Assembly (NCBI GenBank): GCA_029207755.1
Contig: JARCOQ010000003.1
Location: 87,253,994-87,317,993 of the forward strand
DNA from: Chamaea fasciata
Taxonomy: Eukaryota; Chordata; Aves; Passeriformes; Sylviidae
Length of the DNA stretch: 64,000 nt
Reading direction: 5' to 3'
Shown: one piece after another, positions 1 to 12,208 of the stretch
How positions within the stretch are numbered: position 1 is the first letter of the stretch
How the letters are laid out: each line of letters opens with the position of its first letter
The notes under the pieces: model-generated
The model's database searches: none
What the model saw: the letters and a program-made list of their open reading frames with translations, nothing else
Told to the model about the DNA's origin: nothing
Program-made: the position numbers and the translations under genes

Positions 1-604
1 CCACCTACATCTTTCTAATAATCTTTTTTTTTTCTTCAAATATTCAAATATACAGTCCTTGAACACAGATTATCTTCTCAAGCTGTGTATCAACAACTTC
101 TCTGATGTCAAAGAACACGCAATAGAGGGGCATGTTTGGGTGATTCTATACCACATGAGCTGTATAGAATGGCAACTGCCTTAATTCTCCATGACTTTTT
201 ACTTTTGTTGAATTGCATTTTTCTGTCATATTATACTGCAAACTCATATCTAATTTGCCACCCATGGCCACCCACAGACTCTACTGCAAGAGAAAGTGCA
301 TCTCTCTCTTGAAGTTTCTTCACTTTATGAGATTTAATACTCATTTCATTCCTGTGGACTTTTGATGCAATAATAGAATTCTAAGTATTCTTCAAAGTAT
401 AAAGAGGATTACCTTTATCCACTGCTGTGATAAATGTTTACAGCCATAGCTATGAACTGAACACTGGGAGTTTAGCATCACTTGCTACACTTATTTTTTT
501 CTTGAACCTTTTTTCTCCACTTGTTCTAATGTAACTGAGTAAACTGAACACAGCATCTTAAACTTACTGTTTTAGCATTGTTTTAACGCAGCACGGAAAT
601 AATG
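1..604. other. AT-rich unique DNA, no feature seen
   Basis: No long open frame, RNA gene or recognisable repeat is visible here. The sequence is AT-rich, with short poly-T runs, and reads as ordinary vertebrate intergenic or intronic DNA leading up to a CR1 fragment. Confidence 0.6.
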
Positions 605-1330
605 CAATCATTGAATGGTTTGGGTTGGAGGGGATCTTAAAGATCATCTAGTTTCAAACCCCTTTGCCATGGGCACGGGCACTTTTCCTTACACCAGCTT
701 GCTTAATATCCCATCAAGTCTAGAACTGAACACTCCCAGGGATGGGACATCCATAAGCTCTCTGAATAAACTGTTCCAGTTCTTCACCACTCTTTGCAGT
801 GGAGAATTTCTTCCCGACGTCTAATCTAAACCTGCCCCTTTCAGTTTAGAACCATTGCCCCTTGTCCTGTCCCAATATTTTCCTGTATAAAAAGGCTCCC
901 TCCCTCCCTTCAATAAGCCCCATTAAGGTAGTGGAAGGCCACCATGGTGTGTCCCCAGAGCCTTCTCTTCTCCAGCCTGTGCAACCCTGACTGTCTCAGC
1001 CTGTCTTCATTCATAGCAGAGGTGCTCTGGTCATTTTCGTGGCTCTTCTAATCCATTCTAAGAAGTCTTTCCTGTCTTGAGCACCCCAGACTTGGATGCA
1101 GTATGCAGATGGGAGCCTCAAGAGGGAAGAGTAGAGGGGGAGAATACCCTTCCTTGGCCTAGGGTCCATTCCAATTTTGAATCAGCTTCTGGAGTTTGTT
1201 GCAGTTTTTTTGGCTTTTTATTATGGTTGGCCTTCTGAGCCATGAATACACACTGTGGCTCCTGTACAGATTTTCAGTCACCAGGATCCACAGGAAGACT
1301 AGGTCAGCTCTATGACGCAAATGTGTGCCA
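605..1330 (-). mobile_element. CR1 LINE fragment, antisense, 5'-truncated
   Basis: The plus strand carries the reverse complement of an avian CR1 3' region. It begins near the element's 3' end (GAATGGTTTGGGTTGG at about 613). It then runs through the typical stretch on shortened paragraph-like CR1 motifs (CCATGGGCACGGGCAC near 668; CTTCTCTTCTCCAGCCTG near 963; GTAGAGGGGGAGAATA near 1,131) and on to a weaker match near 1,230-1,330. CR1 is the dominant bird non-LTR retrotransposon, and most copies are 5'-truncated and dead. The sense direction is minus. The short open frame at 615-824 on the opposite strand is a by-product and not a gene. Divergence is clear but moderate. The right boundary is approximate. 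Confidence 0.88.
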
Positions 1331-4300
1331 TAAATAGTAATGGTTAGTAACACAAATAGTAACAGTAAGCTGTTACATATCCAAATTTTCTTTTTCTCCC
1401 TCATATCTCTGAGATAGTAGTCCTTTTTGGTTTTTTAAGAACATATGTTGAAAAGGTGTATTTTAGGAATAGTTTTCACTTTCCACTTTTTTTTGCTTGG
1501 GACAGATGGCATAAATTTTCAGAGAGCTGAAAAACTGACAGTGGTAATTGCATATTTAAATATTTTGATTTTCTTATCATAGATTCAATTTTTCTATATT
1601 TAACGTAACAAGTTCAGTTTTAGCCGCCTTAAGACAAAAATCTATCATGAATTCTCCACTGTGATAGAAAAAGAGAGCTAATGACAAAGGTTTTCAGTCA
1701 TTAGAAGTATCAGAATACAATTTTACCATCCATGGAGTAGATAGAAATAGAACTTTTAGACCTGTGAAATTTTTTGAATTTGAAATTATTAATTGAATTT
1801 AATGAGATTTTGCATGCAAAAAGCTTTATTATATAAACTTAAACTCATAAAGTTTGTTTTTAAAGGTATCAGGATAAATACAATGAACAGTTGAAATGCT
1901 TAAAGTATCATTTCTTAGTCTTCATTTTCTAATTTTAATTATCTGACAAATTTATGACAAGGACAGAACTTTTTAGCAAGTTAAAAATAATAGATTTTTG
2001 CATATATTCTACCATAGGAAATATTATATGGCTTAGAAGGAGAAATTATCAGACAAGACTTTCAAGAAATAATAAGACAATAATTCATTAAAAGTTTTAT
2101 TATAATTTGGAGAAAAAAATCATACATTTCAGGAAGATTTATACCTATTATAAAAGATAAGCTATCATGACTTGTATTAAATTGAATACACTAGTTATCT
2201 TGTTGCCTTTTATAAAGGCAGATGATTTTGAGAACATCTCAAGGGATATCGGCAAAAAGTGCCAATGTCTACAATGTCACTATCATTTATGAAAGTGTTT
2301 CAATCAGATAATTGTGGTTGCTAGCTGAGCATGTGATGAATTAAATAATTAATTATTCTGCTTAATGAAATCCAGAGAAATAATTAATTACACTAAATGT
2401 CTTCTAATTATTAATTTTCTACAAAAGAATTAATGTGTTTCAGATCACCAAAAGAACAGTAATTGCCAACCAAATTTGATTACTCAGTGAAATGTATGTG
2501 AGATTCCTCCAGAACACCAATCTTAAAAGCAGTGGAAAGAATAACAGTGAGTTAATTAGATTTCTTGAAGATGTACCTACCTTCAAGTTGAAAATGATGT
2601 TTATAGTTTTATTCTTTATATCTATAGTACTATGAAGTTTAGCTGATTTTTAAATTAATATCACAAATGTCAAAGAGGTCCTACCAGCTTTTCACTTATA
2701 GCCAAAACTAAAAAAAAAACAAAACCAAACCAAACCAAAAAAAAAAAAAAAAAAGTGGTGTTGCCATGGCACTTCTTTTTATTTCTTTCATATCTCTGAT
2801 TGTATTTCAATGCTAAATTATAGTCTTCATGTTTTGTGAGATACATGTTGCATCTTCTGAGTCTCATGCTACATCTTGAAATCTGAAGTCAAACCTTCTC
2901 AACAAGTTAAGCTATTTTGCTGAAACGATTGAGTGTTAAAATTGAAATGCTAGCCCAGACAAAATGACAAAAGCAAATGGGAACTGTGTATTGTCAAAAT
3001 ATGAGTGAGCAATTGGCTGGACAAACAGTGCAGAACAAGTGAGAGGTCTGGGAAAAGCAACAAGAATGTGAATAATACGTGTAAAACCTGGGGTATGGAT
3101 CTGACTGGAATGGTGTTAAGCTGCCTCAAGAAAGAGCAGAGAGCTGAGTTGGAGAATGGATAGAACTATATCCATAAAACTGTATATATTCATTCAGCTA
3201 TCAGCAGATAGAGGTGGCTAGGCTAAAGCATACTAACACTGAAAACACTTTCAAATGGGAAAGATACTAGGAAGCCAATAAAATAACTCTCCTCAAGAGG
3301 AGGAAGGAACATGAGAGGAAAGTAGTAATGAAAATAGAGTGCAAAATTTTTTATTAAAAATGTAAGATTATGAGCCAGACAATGTTGTATTAGGGCTTCT
3401 CTGCAGTAAGAGGAAAATTGTATGCTCGGTGGGTGACTACATTGACTAGACGCAGGTCAAAATTTCTATGTATTAACAGGAAAGATAACTGACCTTATGA
3501 TATTTGAAATCAGTTAAATGTTACATAGTTTGCATCTTGCAGACAGAACTGTTTCCATTTTTGTAGTCTTGTTGCCCTAGAATAGCCCTTCTGATTCTCT
3601 CTGAATGATCTGTCTCCTCACCCAGTTTTCATCTAAATGGCAGACAGAAGAGTCTGAAAAAAACCCTTTACTGTCATTCAAATGATTGTTCCTCATATAT
3701 ATATAAATATTTATCAATTACATGTCATATTCTTGATAAATATAACTTATAAATTAAACAAACATATTATCGTAAATTTCCATGCATATTCTATTAAAAA
3801 AAAAAAAGCCAAAACAAACCCAAACAAACCTGAAAATAGAAATGCAATGAAATTCCTCCAAATATTTCTGGTTTTAGTTGTACATTTTGGTATCTATGCC
3901 TATTAAGATCAGTTGAAAATGAATTTATTTCACATCTGCTTTATAGTGTCGTGCATGTTAACAGATGGGTCAAGCTGTTAACTAGCCATAAAAAAGCTAA
4001 AATAACCTACTGCTTCAATATTTACTTACAACTGGGTGATACACACTATTTTGAAAGGACAGTTTATGTATTCTTAATGCTAAGGATATTAATCAAAATG
4101 GATTTTATGCTAGCAGTGATTTTTTTTCTTTTAGCTGAATTTCAATGATTACTTAATCACAGTGTATAATTGCCATGTTTAGTAGTCCATTGCTCATGAA
4201 TGATATTAATATTCACAGAATTCAACTGCTATTTAAAAATATGGAATATAATTTTGGGAGTTGGTTGCCTGGCACACAAGGATTGTAGGATCAAGAGTCT

Positions 4301-4794
4301 GACCCTTATATATTAAGTTATCCCTATTTGAAGGTAGTGGATTTTATTTGAACACAATTAAAAATCCAAGGACATATGCATCAGGACAAAGAGATTAATT
4401 TCCAAAGAACATGCCAGTCTGGACATGGAGTAATATAGGAATGGTCTAAAATATATTTATGTTCTAAAATACTACGCAAAACATGGTATTATGTTATTTT
4501 ATTAACTACTTTTAAACTAAGTGAATCCTCTTTGCTGCCTTTGTTTATTTTTTAAGCTTATAGTAACTTTTGCCATTTAATTAATACCAAATTGTGATCA
4601 TAGTGTTCAGCAATATTTCAAAAGTAATTTTAAAGCCTTAATTTCTGCCTCAAAAAATCGAGGATTAATATCACAAGGCAAGAAACTTCTCTAGAACCCC
4701 GATAAAATTCTCAGGAGCATAAAAGAAATTGAGGTACAGAATAAAGCTAAATTATTTCTCCATCCACTTCAGTGGGTGAAGAACTACCATTTAG

Positions 4795-4797
<3 letters not shown>
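1331..4797. other. AT-rich unique DNA
   Basis: There is no supported gene. The stretch holds an A/C simple tract at 2,710-2,754 and another short one near 3,797-3,830. A cluster of TAATTA-type words at 2,335-2,420 is noted separately. All short open frames start or end arbitrarily in AT-rich sequence and resemble nothing I recognise. Confidence 0.55.
2710..2754. repeat. A-rich tract with AAAC/CCAAA interruptions
   Basis: This is a 45-bp run made only of A and C, ending in 17 or more consecutive A. It is a degenerate poly(A)-like simple repeat. Similar A/C tracts recur through the window on both strands. Confidence 0.85.

Positions 4798-4828
<31 letters not shown>
4798..4828. repeat. (A)31 homopolymer
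   Basis: Thirty-one consecutive A residues follow unique AT-rich sequence. This may be the tail of an old retroposed sequence or an expanded mononucleotide microsatellite. I see no clear target-site duplication, so the origin is open. Confidence 0.9.
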
Positions 4829-4830
<2 letters not shown>

Positions 4831-4959
4831 TCGTATGATATATATAATTATATGGTGTTTTGAAAGAATCCTTGAGGCCACCACCAACACTGTAATTACA
4901 TTTGTTATCCACACAGACTGAGAATCACAGCCTTTCACCTTGCTGGAAGCATCACTGTT

Positions 4960-5660
4960 GTTTGTAGACAGGCTGACTACTGAGCAATATGGGTTTACAT
5001 CCTTATGTGGCAGATTTGTTGGCAAAAGCCAACCCAGATTTAACAAAGCTAAATTGTGTTTAACCAACCTGATTGCTTTCAATGATGAAATAATTTGTTC
5101 ACTGGATTATAAGAGAGCTGTGAATTTACTTCTTTGACTTTAGTAAATCGTTTTGGCACAGCCTCCTACAACATCCCTTCTGAGAATTTGGTTAAGAAAT
5201 GGACTGCACAGATGGACCAGAATTGCAGCAAAATGGCCTATACTGTTGAGCACAAGGAGGGTGGCTAAAGTTGAACTGGCACCCACTCATGACTGGGATT
5301 GTTCACGATTCAATGCTATTCAATATCTTTCTAGACTGTATGGATGACAGGACTGAATGCATCATCACCAAGTTTGTGCATGACATTAAACTAGATGAAG
5401 TGATTTAGTGAGGCAGAAGAGCACCCATACAAAGAGATTTTGACAGGCATGAAGAGGTGGGTCAGCAAGAACCACAAAAGTTTAACAGGGCTGAATAGAA
5501 AGTCCAGAAAGTAGAATAATCCCAAAGAGCAGCATGAGCTTGGGTCTTTACCTCAGCAGGGAATATATCTCTGCTGGGAAGGCACTGGGACCAGAGTACA
5601 TAACAAGCTGAACATGAGCCAGTGGGACATACTTCGGTACATGCTTCATATGCTTTCATA
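4960..5660 (+). mobile_element. Old CR1 LINE fragment (reverse transcriptase part), sense
   Basis: Plus-strand sequence follows the CR1 ORF2 reverse transcriptase region. It has a phrase translating to LTNLIAFNDEI at about 5,058-5,090. Next is the DFSKAF-like region near 5,135-5,150. Later come matches to the part of CR1 that reads as aspartate-rich sequence (ATGGATGACAGGACTG at 5,339) and to the stretch ending GAACATGAGCCAG near 5,612. It is heavily mutated, with many stops and indels, and it lacks both the 5' part and the 3' end. It is an ancient dead copy with no coding capacity. The boundaries are approximate to a few tens of bases. Confidence 0.78.
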
Positions 5661-8600
5661 CTTCAGAAATGGACATCCTGAGCCAGAAACCACGTCCTGG
5701 AATGCAACACCTAGTTGTAGATGGTGAACATATCAAGGGAGATGGTTTCTCAGCTTTCCTTATTAACTGAAACATTTATTTATTAAAAAAAAAAATCCAA
5801 ATATTACACCTAGCTAAGCAGTGTGAAAAAAAAAAAATCTGAAGACAAGGTATAATTGCTTACAGAATACCCTGTAGGCTGTATTTGAAAAATCAATTTT
5901 ATTAAATTTCATTGATTTTTAAATTGTGAGCATGTTAAAGATAGTACAAATGTTATACAATAATTCGATAATGCAGATAAAAGATGGAGGAGGAGTGCTG
6001 GGCATAAAGAATAAACATCATCAATGGGACTTAATCATTTGATGCATTCTACATCAAGCCATTTCCTAGTGAGGATCTCATAATCTGCCAGTTCATTTTA
6101 TATAATGTATGTAAGTACACAAATTTCACAGAAATATGAATGAAGAAATAAATCCAATAAATAGGCTAATGTAGTAACAATATTTTCCATTGCATTAGCC
6201 AGGAAATACATTCTATATGGAAAGAAATGGTTGAGTTGCCCTTTTCTCTTTTTTAATCTTCCAGCAGGAGAGACATTTCTCCCCCTTCCCTTTGTCTCAG
6301 TCTTCCTTTTCTAAAGTGCTAATAAAGGAAGGACCCAACATAACTCCTCAATTGAAAGGGCAAAACAAAGTAGGTGCAATAGTTACGCTGATGCTGATTT
6401 TTTTTTTCTTCTTTTAATGATAAACAAAGGAAAACAGAAGGGAATGCCACAACTGACCTGGAAAATAAAGCAGGTACAGTGTGTATTTGTTCCACATACA
6501 AGACCAGCTCTTACAGTAGTCTACCAGACAGGTCACATCTGTTATCACTATTTATACTGCAGTCTTTTCCCTAGGGCTCAGCAAAAAGACGTGGTGCACC
6601 AGGAATTCTCTGTGCATGTAAGTTCTGGTATATCCAGGCCAGTACCTGCTCCCAGTTATCGCTGCATAGTGTCTCTCATACCTACATCCCATCTTGTACC
6701 ATTGCCTAGACCATGAGCAGGAGCTTTTCAGCCCTCATGGGAAATAGAAAATCAGCCAAAGATCACAAATCAAACCAAATCTCCCTCCTATTCATAGATG
6801 TAAAAAAAACCCCAAAAAACATTTAGCGGATGAGATTTTTTAAGATCAGGCTGGGCGGGGTGCATTCTATGTATCTGTGTTTGGGGGTATTTTTGAATTG
6901 AATCTTGCATATCTAAGCTTTTCTTCCCATAGACTCTAGTCTTGGGAGTTGTGAAAAAAGAAAAATAGAATCCTGTGCATCCAAACTTGTACACTATCAT
7001 CAAAAAAACTACAGGGTGTTATCATAATAATATATGGCTTTCTTAATCTCACCAAGACAAATTAAAGTTTCGTGCATAAACCTGTGAATGATTGAGTTCT
7101 TGCTCCTAATTTCCTTGGTAACTATGCCAAGGCAATTCATAGGTAACTCACAATACATTAACTCCTTCCTGAAAATTTCATTCTCAGGCAATATAACTGT
7201 AAAATAATTTTTATTTTGAGCTGGAGAAAAATGCTTTGATCTTTCATGTACTATGGTAAAAGAAAAAAAAAAGGTTATGGAGTACTTGAGTGTGTCATGT
7301 CAACATTTTTCTAGTATATGTGTGAGCTATGAATAGCTTCAGTCTTTTTACATTATATAAAATGGGGCAGAATTTTTTAACATGAAGAGTTAAAAGTTTT
7401 CAGTTTTCCTTAATCAGATTCTGGGCAAGCATGTGTTTAAGCCAGGGTGAAAACTGCAAGTATCAAGCTCCGTGGCATCCTTTTTATCTTACAGTGTACT
7501 AGAAATAAAATTGTTTGTATTCCAGATTCTCTCAAGAAGAAACAGGTGTTATAGCTGCTGCTGGAATTCTTGAAATGATAATGATAATATTATAAACATC
7601 TTCAGTAAGATGATGCTTTCACCCTGGTGGAATATCTCAAAGAACACCAGACTTTGTAAATATGATCAGAGGCTGGAAGCATGTGGAGAGCCTCTAATAA
7701 TAAACTTGTTAGTACCTAATATGAGTTCCTTAGATAGAGATGATATTAATTTAATTTATTTTGAGCTACCTTCCTCTGAAATAGTCATGGATAAATTACA
7801 TAGCTGCATAGTAAGAAGGGAAAAAGAGGTATTTTTTGAGAATGATTAATTATATAATCTTTAGACGTCTATTTTGTCTCATATCAATCCCATTTGAAAA
7901 CTTCATGAACAGCTTCTTCTCAGAAAACGTAGATGTCTGGAAGCAAATAATTTTATCTGCTTCTATCTATCTGAACTTTCTCCTAAGGCTTCCTGTGTGT
8001 TTGTGTGGGTGTGCTAGATATGAAATTATAATTCAACTTGGACTGCCTTGGGTTTCCATTGCACTGGAACAGGACTGCAAAGATAAGAGAGTGTGCAATT
8101 TATCCAATTAATTCAGATATTGAGAATGGCTCAATCTCTGAGCCACTCAAAGAATTTCAAAGAATATCCTTTGAGCTATAAGGACCCTTCCTTCATGAAT
8201 AAAAACATAACTCTAACATCTCTGAATAGTGAAAAAGGAACAAGAAGTTATACATATGCCTTTGGGTATGATTTTTAACTGTAAAGGAAATTTTGAATTT
8301 AATAGGCTTTTTTCACGATGAGAACACGCAGAGAGGCTTAAAAACTGGCCTACCAGCGGCCATTATTCCAATCTCATGTTAATCTTCAGGATTATTTTAA
8401 GAAGAAATTGAAGAATGAAAGCCTCCTGACAGCATCATGTATATAACATAATGTGGTTTACAGTGAGGTGTTCATCACTGCCATATGGTGGAATTCATGT
8501 AACACTTAAAATATCTGGCCTTTCTCAAAGGATTGTGGAGTCTTACTTCTCCTATCTTCCTGTTAGAAAACACACTGTTTCTCTCAGGAAACAGGAATTT

Positions 8601-8929
8601 GCCAAGTTATATATTTTAAATCAATTTTATATGAATAAAAGCTACCAGAGGTGTAATAAAAACATTGTCAAAATTGGATTATTCTTTTTGGAAATATTTA
8701 ATTATTCCTTATGTAACTAATGATCTGATACAACTTTCTAAAACTGAGAAAAAGTAGGCTTTGTCCTGTATTTTCTATTTGTACCAATAGAAATTTTCTC
8801 TTTGTACCAAGATTGTGGGAGGCCCTCAAGAGGTAATCTGCGTCAGAATAACATTTAACTTGAAAGTTAAATCAATTTGCTGAGGGGCTTGCTCAGTAAA
8901 GAGCTGAAACCTCTAGTTTTGGCAGAGAT
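5661..8929. other. AT-rich unique DNA
   Basis: No gene or repeat is supported in this span. There are short A runs (5,784-5,794; 5,827-5,837; 7,261-7,272). The short open frames between 6,300 and 8,720 show no domain, no signal peptide and no codon pattern that would set them apart from chance. Confidence 0.5.
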
Positions 8930-9310
8930 GTCACAGCCTCTGTGAGAGCCCTGTTCCAGTAATTCAGGGATCCATATCTGACTTCCTGAACAGGTTCATG
9001 GATGACTACAAACTGGGGGAAAGAGCTGATATGTTGAAGGGAGGTGGTGCCATTAATGGTAGCTAATAAAGATACAGAAATGAGCCAATAGAGCCTCTGG
9101 AAGTTCAACAAAGACAAACAGGAAGTTCAGCCACTGAGAAAGAACCTCCTGTATCAGTGCTGAAACTGATGTGTTGGGAAGAGAGCTGCAGAAAAGGTCC
9201 TCGGTGTGTGTCCTGAACCAATTATCATGAGCCAGGACTTCACTCTTGTGGTGATAAAGGCTAAACGCACAGAAGGCTGCTAGTTTGACCTCAGCTGGCG
9301 TGTGCACACT
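8930..9310 (+). mobile_element. Old CR1 LINE fragment, sense
   Basis: Plus-strand sequence matches the middle of CR1 ORF2 downstream of the reverse transcriptase core. Visible landmarks are GATGACTACAAACTGGGGG at 9,001 and GAAGTTCAACAAAGAC at 9,098. Others are GAGAGCTGCAGAAAAGGTCC at 9,181 and ATCATGAGCCAGGACTTCAC at 9,224. Many substitutions and small indels are present. It probably belongs to the same insertion as the CR1 3' end at 10,100-10,290. The roughly 800 bp between the two is longer than the CR1 interval, so an extra insertion may lie in between. Confidence 0.75.
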
Positions 9311-10099
9311 GACTGCTCTGCAAGGGGATGGGGGAGAGACTCAGGAGGGAGAAGGGGAGAAAGGCTTGCTTTGAGCAAGCAAAGCAAAATAAGAAATGAG
9401 TTCACCACATCCCATCACAGGCAGATGTTTACCACCTCCAGGAAAGCAGGGCCTCAGCACACGTAAGTTGGGAAGACAAACCCCACATCACAAATGCCCT
9501 GGCCCCACTTCTACCTTCTTTTTCTGATTTTTTACTGCTGAGCACAATGTCACATGGCTTGAAATATCTCTTTGCTCTATAAGGGTCAGCTGTGTAGTCT
9601 GTGTCCTCTCCCAGATTTTTGTGCACCTCCTGCCTCCTCTCTGAGGAGGCAGATTGGGAGGAAGAAAAGGTCTTGACACTGTGAAAGCTCAGCAGTGCTG
9701 GTATGTTAACACTGTCTTGGTGAGAAAATCAAAACAGCACCATGAGAGATGTTATGAATGGAATCACACCCATGGCAGGCAGAGCCAGCACAGCTGTATT
9801 AGTGAGATCATTGCCAGCTGGCTGAGGGGAGCTTTTATTGCACAGGGGAGGCCACTGCTGAAGTAATATGTCTCCTTCTGGGTCCCAGGGAGAGAAATAT
9901 GTAAATAAAGGAAAGTAAATCCATCCAAAGATCACTAAAAGGCAATTGAACAGATGAAATACTTAACCTGAGAGGAGACAAGAAGAGGCTTTCTTTGTTT
10001 AGCTCAGGGAGAAGAAGTCAAGCAGGCAAGGCTTTAATTCCAGCCCAATGGAGAAAGTGGGACCTTCTTCTCCCTGACATGGGCAACAAAAGCACAGGG
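9311..10099. other. Unassigned sequence between two CR1 pieces
   Basis: This moderately GC-rich span includes a purine-rich stretch at 9,328-9,362. Some parts, such as 9,965-10,100, may be badly decayed CR1, but I cannot follow the alignment by eye. No gene is supported. The open frames at 9,429-9,679 and 9,654-9,866 have no recognisable domain. Confidence 0.4.
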
Positions 10100-10290
10100 C
10101 CTGTTAGCCAAAAATGTAGGAGAGCTTCCAGAGAGATTGCAGAATTGTCATCCTTGGAGTTTCTCAAATACAACTTGGCACAGTCCTAAGCACATTTAGT
10201 GGCCTTTGAAGGTAAACCTGCTTTATGCTGGAGGCTTAAATTAGATGACTCCTCTCCTTCTAACCTAAATTACTTCACAATTCAACTGAC
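10100..10290 (+). mobile_element. CR1 LINE 3'-end fragment, sense, decayed
   Basis: TTCCAGAGAGATTGCAGAAT at 10,128, followed by a short-loop region, the phrase AAATTAGATGACTCCTCTCC at 10,238 and CTTCTAACCT, tracks the last 150-200 bp of CR1. The terminal octamer repeat is no longer recognisable. It is best read as the 3' continuation of the fragment at 8,930-9,310. Confidence 0.62.
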
Positions 10291-11785
10291 TGGCTATTTC
10301 TTCTCCCTCTTACCCACTAAATCAGTTTGGAAGAAAATACATTATTTTTTTCTGTCTGTGATCCTTTTGTCTTTTTAATTTTAAAGAACCTCTTACCTGA
10401 ATTATTTAGAATGTGAATGCAAACACATGAGCTCAGAGTCTCTTGTGGAGCTTTCTGAACTGTTTTTGATGCTATTTCCATAACGGATCTGCTTCTTACA
10501 ATTAGCACAAAACCCAGCAGTTTCATGAAGCTTCCTAGTTAGAATTAACAAGCAGTTGCTTTGTATCTATCGAATACAGAATTAATTTACCTGTACTGAT
10601 ATCTCTTCAGGGAACATGTTTATGTTAGTACCTCTCTGCTGCAGCATTTAAAGATATTATTTTTTAAAATAGGAAAAAAGAAAGGGTTTTTTTTTTAACG
10701 TCCTTGAAAGGGAGCTAAAAGAATAAAAGAACACTCCTTGTCATTTTATCTTTGAAGTGAAACCTTTGTGTAAGTAACTATGAGTCATTCGGATTTGCTA
10801 CCTGCTGAGGTAAAGTACTTGTTTGCTGTAATATTGCAGATATAAATTTTTTGAAATACAATGTCTGTAAAATTGAGTTTCTGTAAAGGTTTGAACTAGC
10901 GAGAGGAAGTGAAGATGTTTTAATATGTTCTTTCCTGAGACACCTTCTAAATGATGACAAATAGCGATAGGATGAAGCCTCTATTAAATGGTACTTCATA
11001 GGATATGAAGCTGTACTTCAGGGATACTGAGAAAATGTAATGAAAAATCATTAGGAATTTAAAAGAGAATATGATTTTTCCTATATATATCAAGAAGTCA
11101 TTATGTACTATTGCTGTGTTCAAGTATCTTTCCATGATTTCATTATTAACCTTAATTTCCAAGAACTTTATAAGTCAGCCATTTAAAATCATATTACAAA
11201 TGCACTTTATATGTCAAAAAGCATGCATGTGAATTTTGTTTAAAATTTTTTAATATATTTAGTCTTAATATATTGACATTATTGTCTGAGGGTCAGACAG
11301 TACTAGAAACCTGAAAAGATATTGTCCTTTAAAGATCATGTGCTGAAGTGGGGATGTGGGGATGTTAAGGTCAAATTTGAACAAAGATTTATTTTAAATA
11401 ATGGGTTGGACTTTTCTGTCAGCCAATTCAGTCTGTTGAATAACCTGTAGTTCAAAAAACAACCTAGACAGAAGAGACAATGAGAATAAAATGTCTGGTA
11501 AAAAAGTGAAATGTCAAGGCATGGCAATGCAAAGAAAAGTAACTATGAGCTCTGCAAGTATCCCAGAGACTGGAGTAAATTATGACTTCACTTAAAATTG
11601 TGCTGAGTAATTCAGGTCACTGACTGTGTTAAAACTGGACTACCCATGAGCTGTATCATTATGTAAATGGGTCTATTTTTAAAGATTAACATATTTTTCA
11701 CGATCACACTTGATTTTTGTCTACACACAATATGAAATTGGAAATTTCTGTCATTGCCTCAATTTTCACATTTCATGAGTTAATT
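10291..11785. other. AT-rich unique DNA
   Basis: Nothing is supported here beyond short T and A runs. The open frames at 10,317-10,526, 10,778-11,162 and 11,336-11,527 are short, and their translations show no recognisable family. Confidence 0.5.
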
Positions 11786-12208
11786 GCTCCAGCATGAGGT
11801 CTCTCTTCTGACTTATCCAAGGTGAGTTCTCAATATGGGCTGCAGTTCTTCATGACCTGCTCCATCACAGGGGGTGTAGTCTGCAAGGAGCAGACTGCTC
11901 CAGCATGGATCCCCTGCAGGGAGGCAGGGGATCATATAACTCCTGCCAGCAAACTTGCTCCAGTGGGGATTCCCAGCCTATTTTGGGCATTCAGCAATTC
12001 CAATGTGGGACATTCTAAGAGCTGCAGGTGGATCTTTGCATTCCCCTGGCCCTCCTTGGGCTGCAGAGGCACAGCTGCCTCACCATGGGCTGCAGGGAAA
12101 TCCCAGCTCTGACACCTGGAGAACCTTTTCCCCTTCTGGCAGCTTCTCACAGAAGCCACCATTGTAGTCCCCCTGCTACCAAAACATGGCCATGCCCCAG
12201 CACATAAA
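11786..12208 (+). mobile_element. LTR-like bird repeat, copy A
   Basis: This GC-richer block has repeated GCTCCAG words (about 11,787, 11,898 and 11,958). It also has GGGCTGCAG phrases (about 11,836, 12,057 and 12,087) and the phrase GGCAGCTTCTCACAGAAGCC at 12,138. The reverse complement of the same repeat lies at 25,008-25,480, sharing the features GTAGCAGG, GAGAAGCTGC and CATGGTGAGGCAGCTGTG. Dispersed copies and internal short repeats fit a solo LTR of a bird ERV, but I cannot name the family or fix which strand is sense; the strand given is that of the reading I used. The overlapping open frames at 11,822-12,167 are products of the repeat and not genes. Confidence 0.6.

Noticed and set aside
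4747..5082. 111-codon minus-strand open frame
   Set aside because: It runs through the poly-A tract (giving a run of Phe) and an antisense CR1 fragment, so it is a by-product of repeats.
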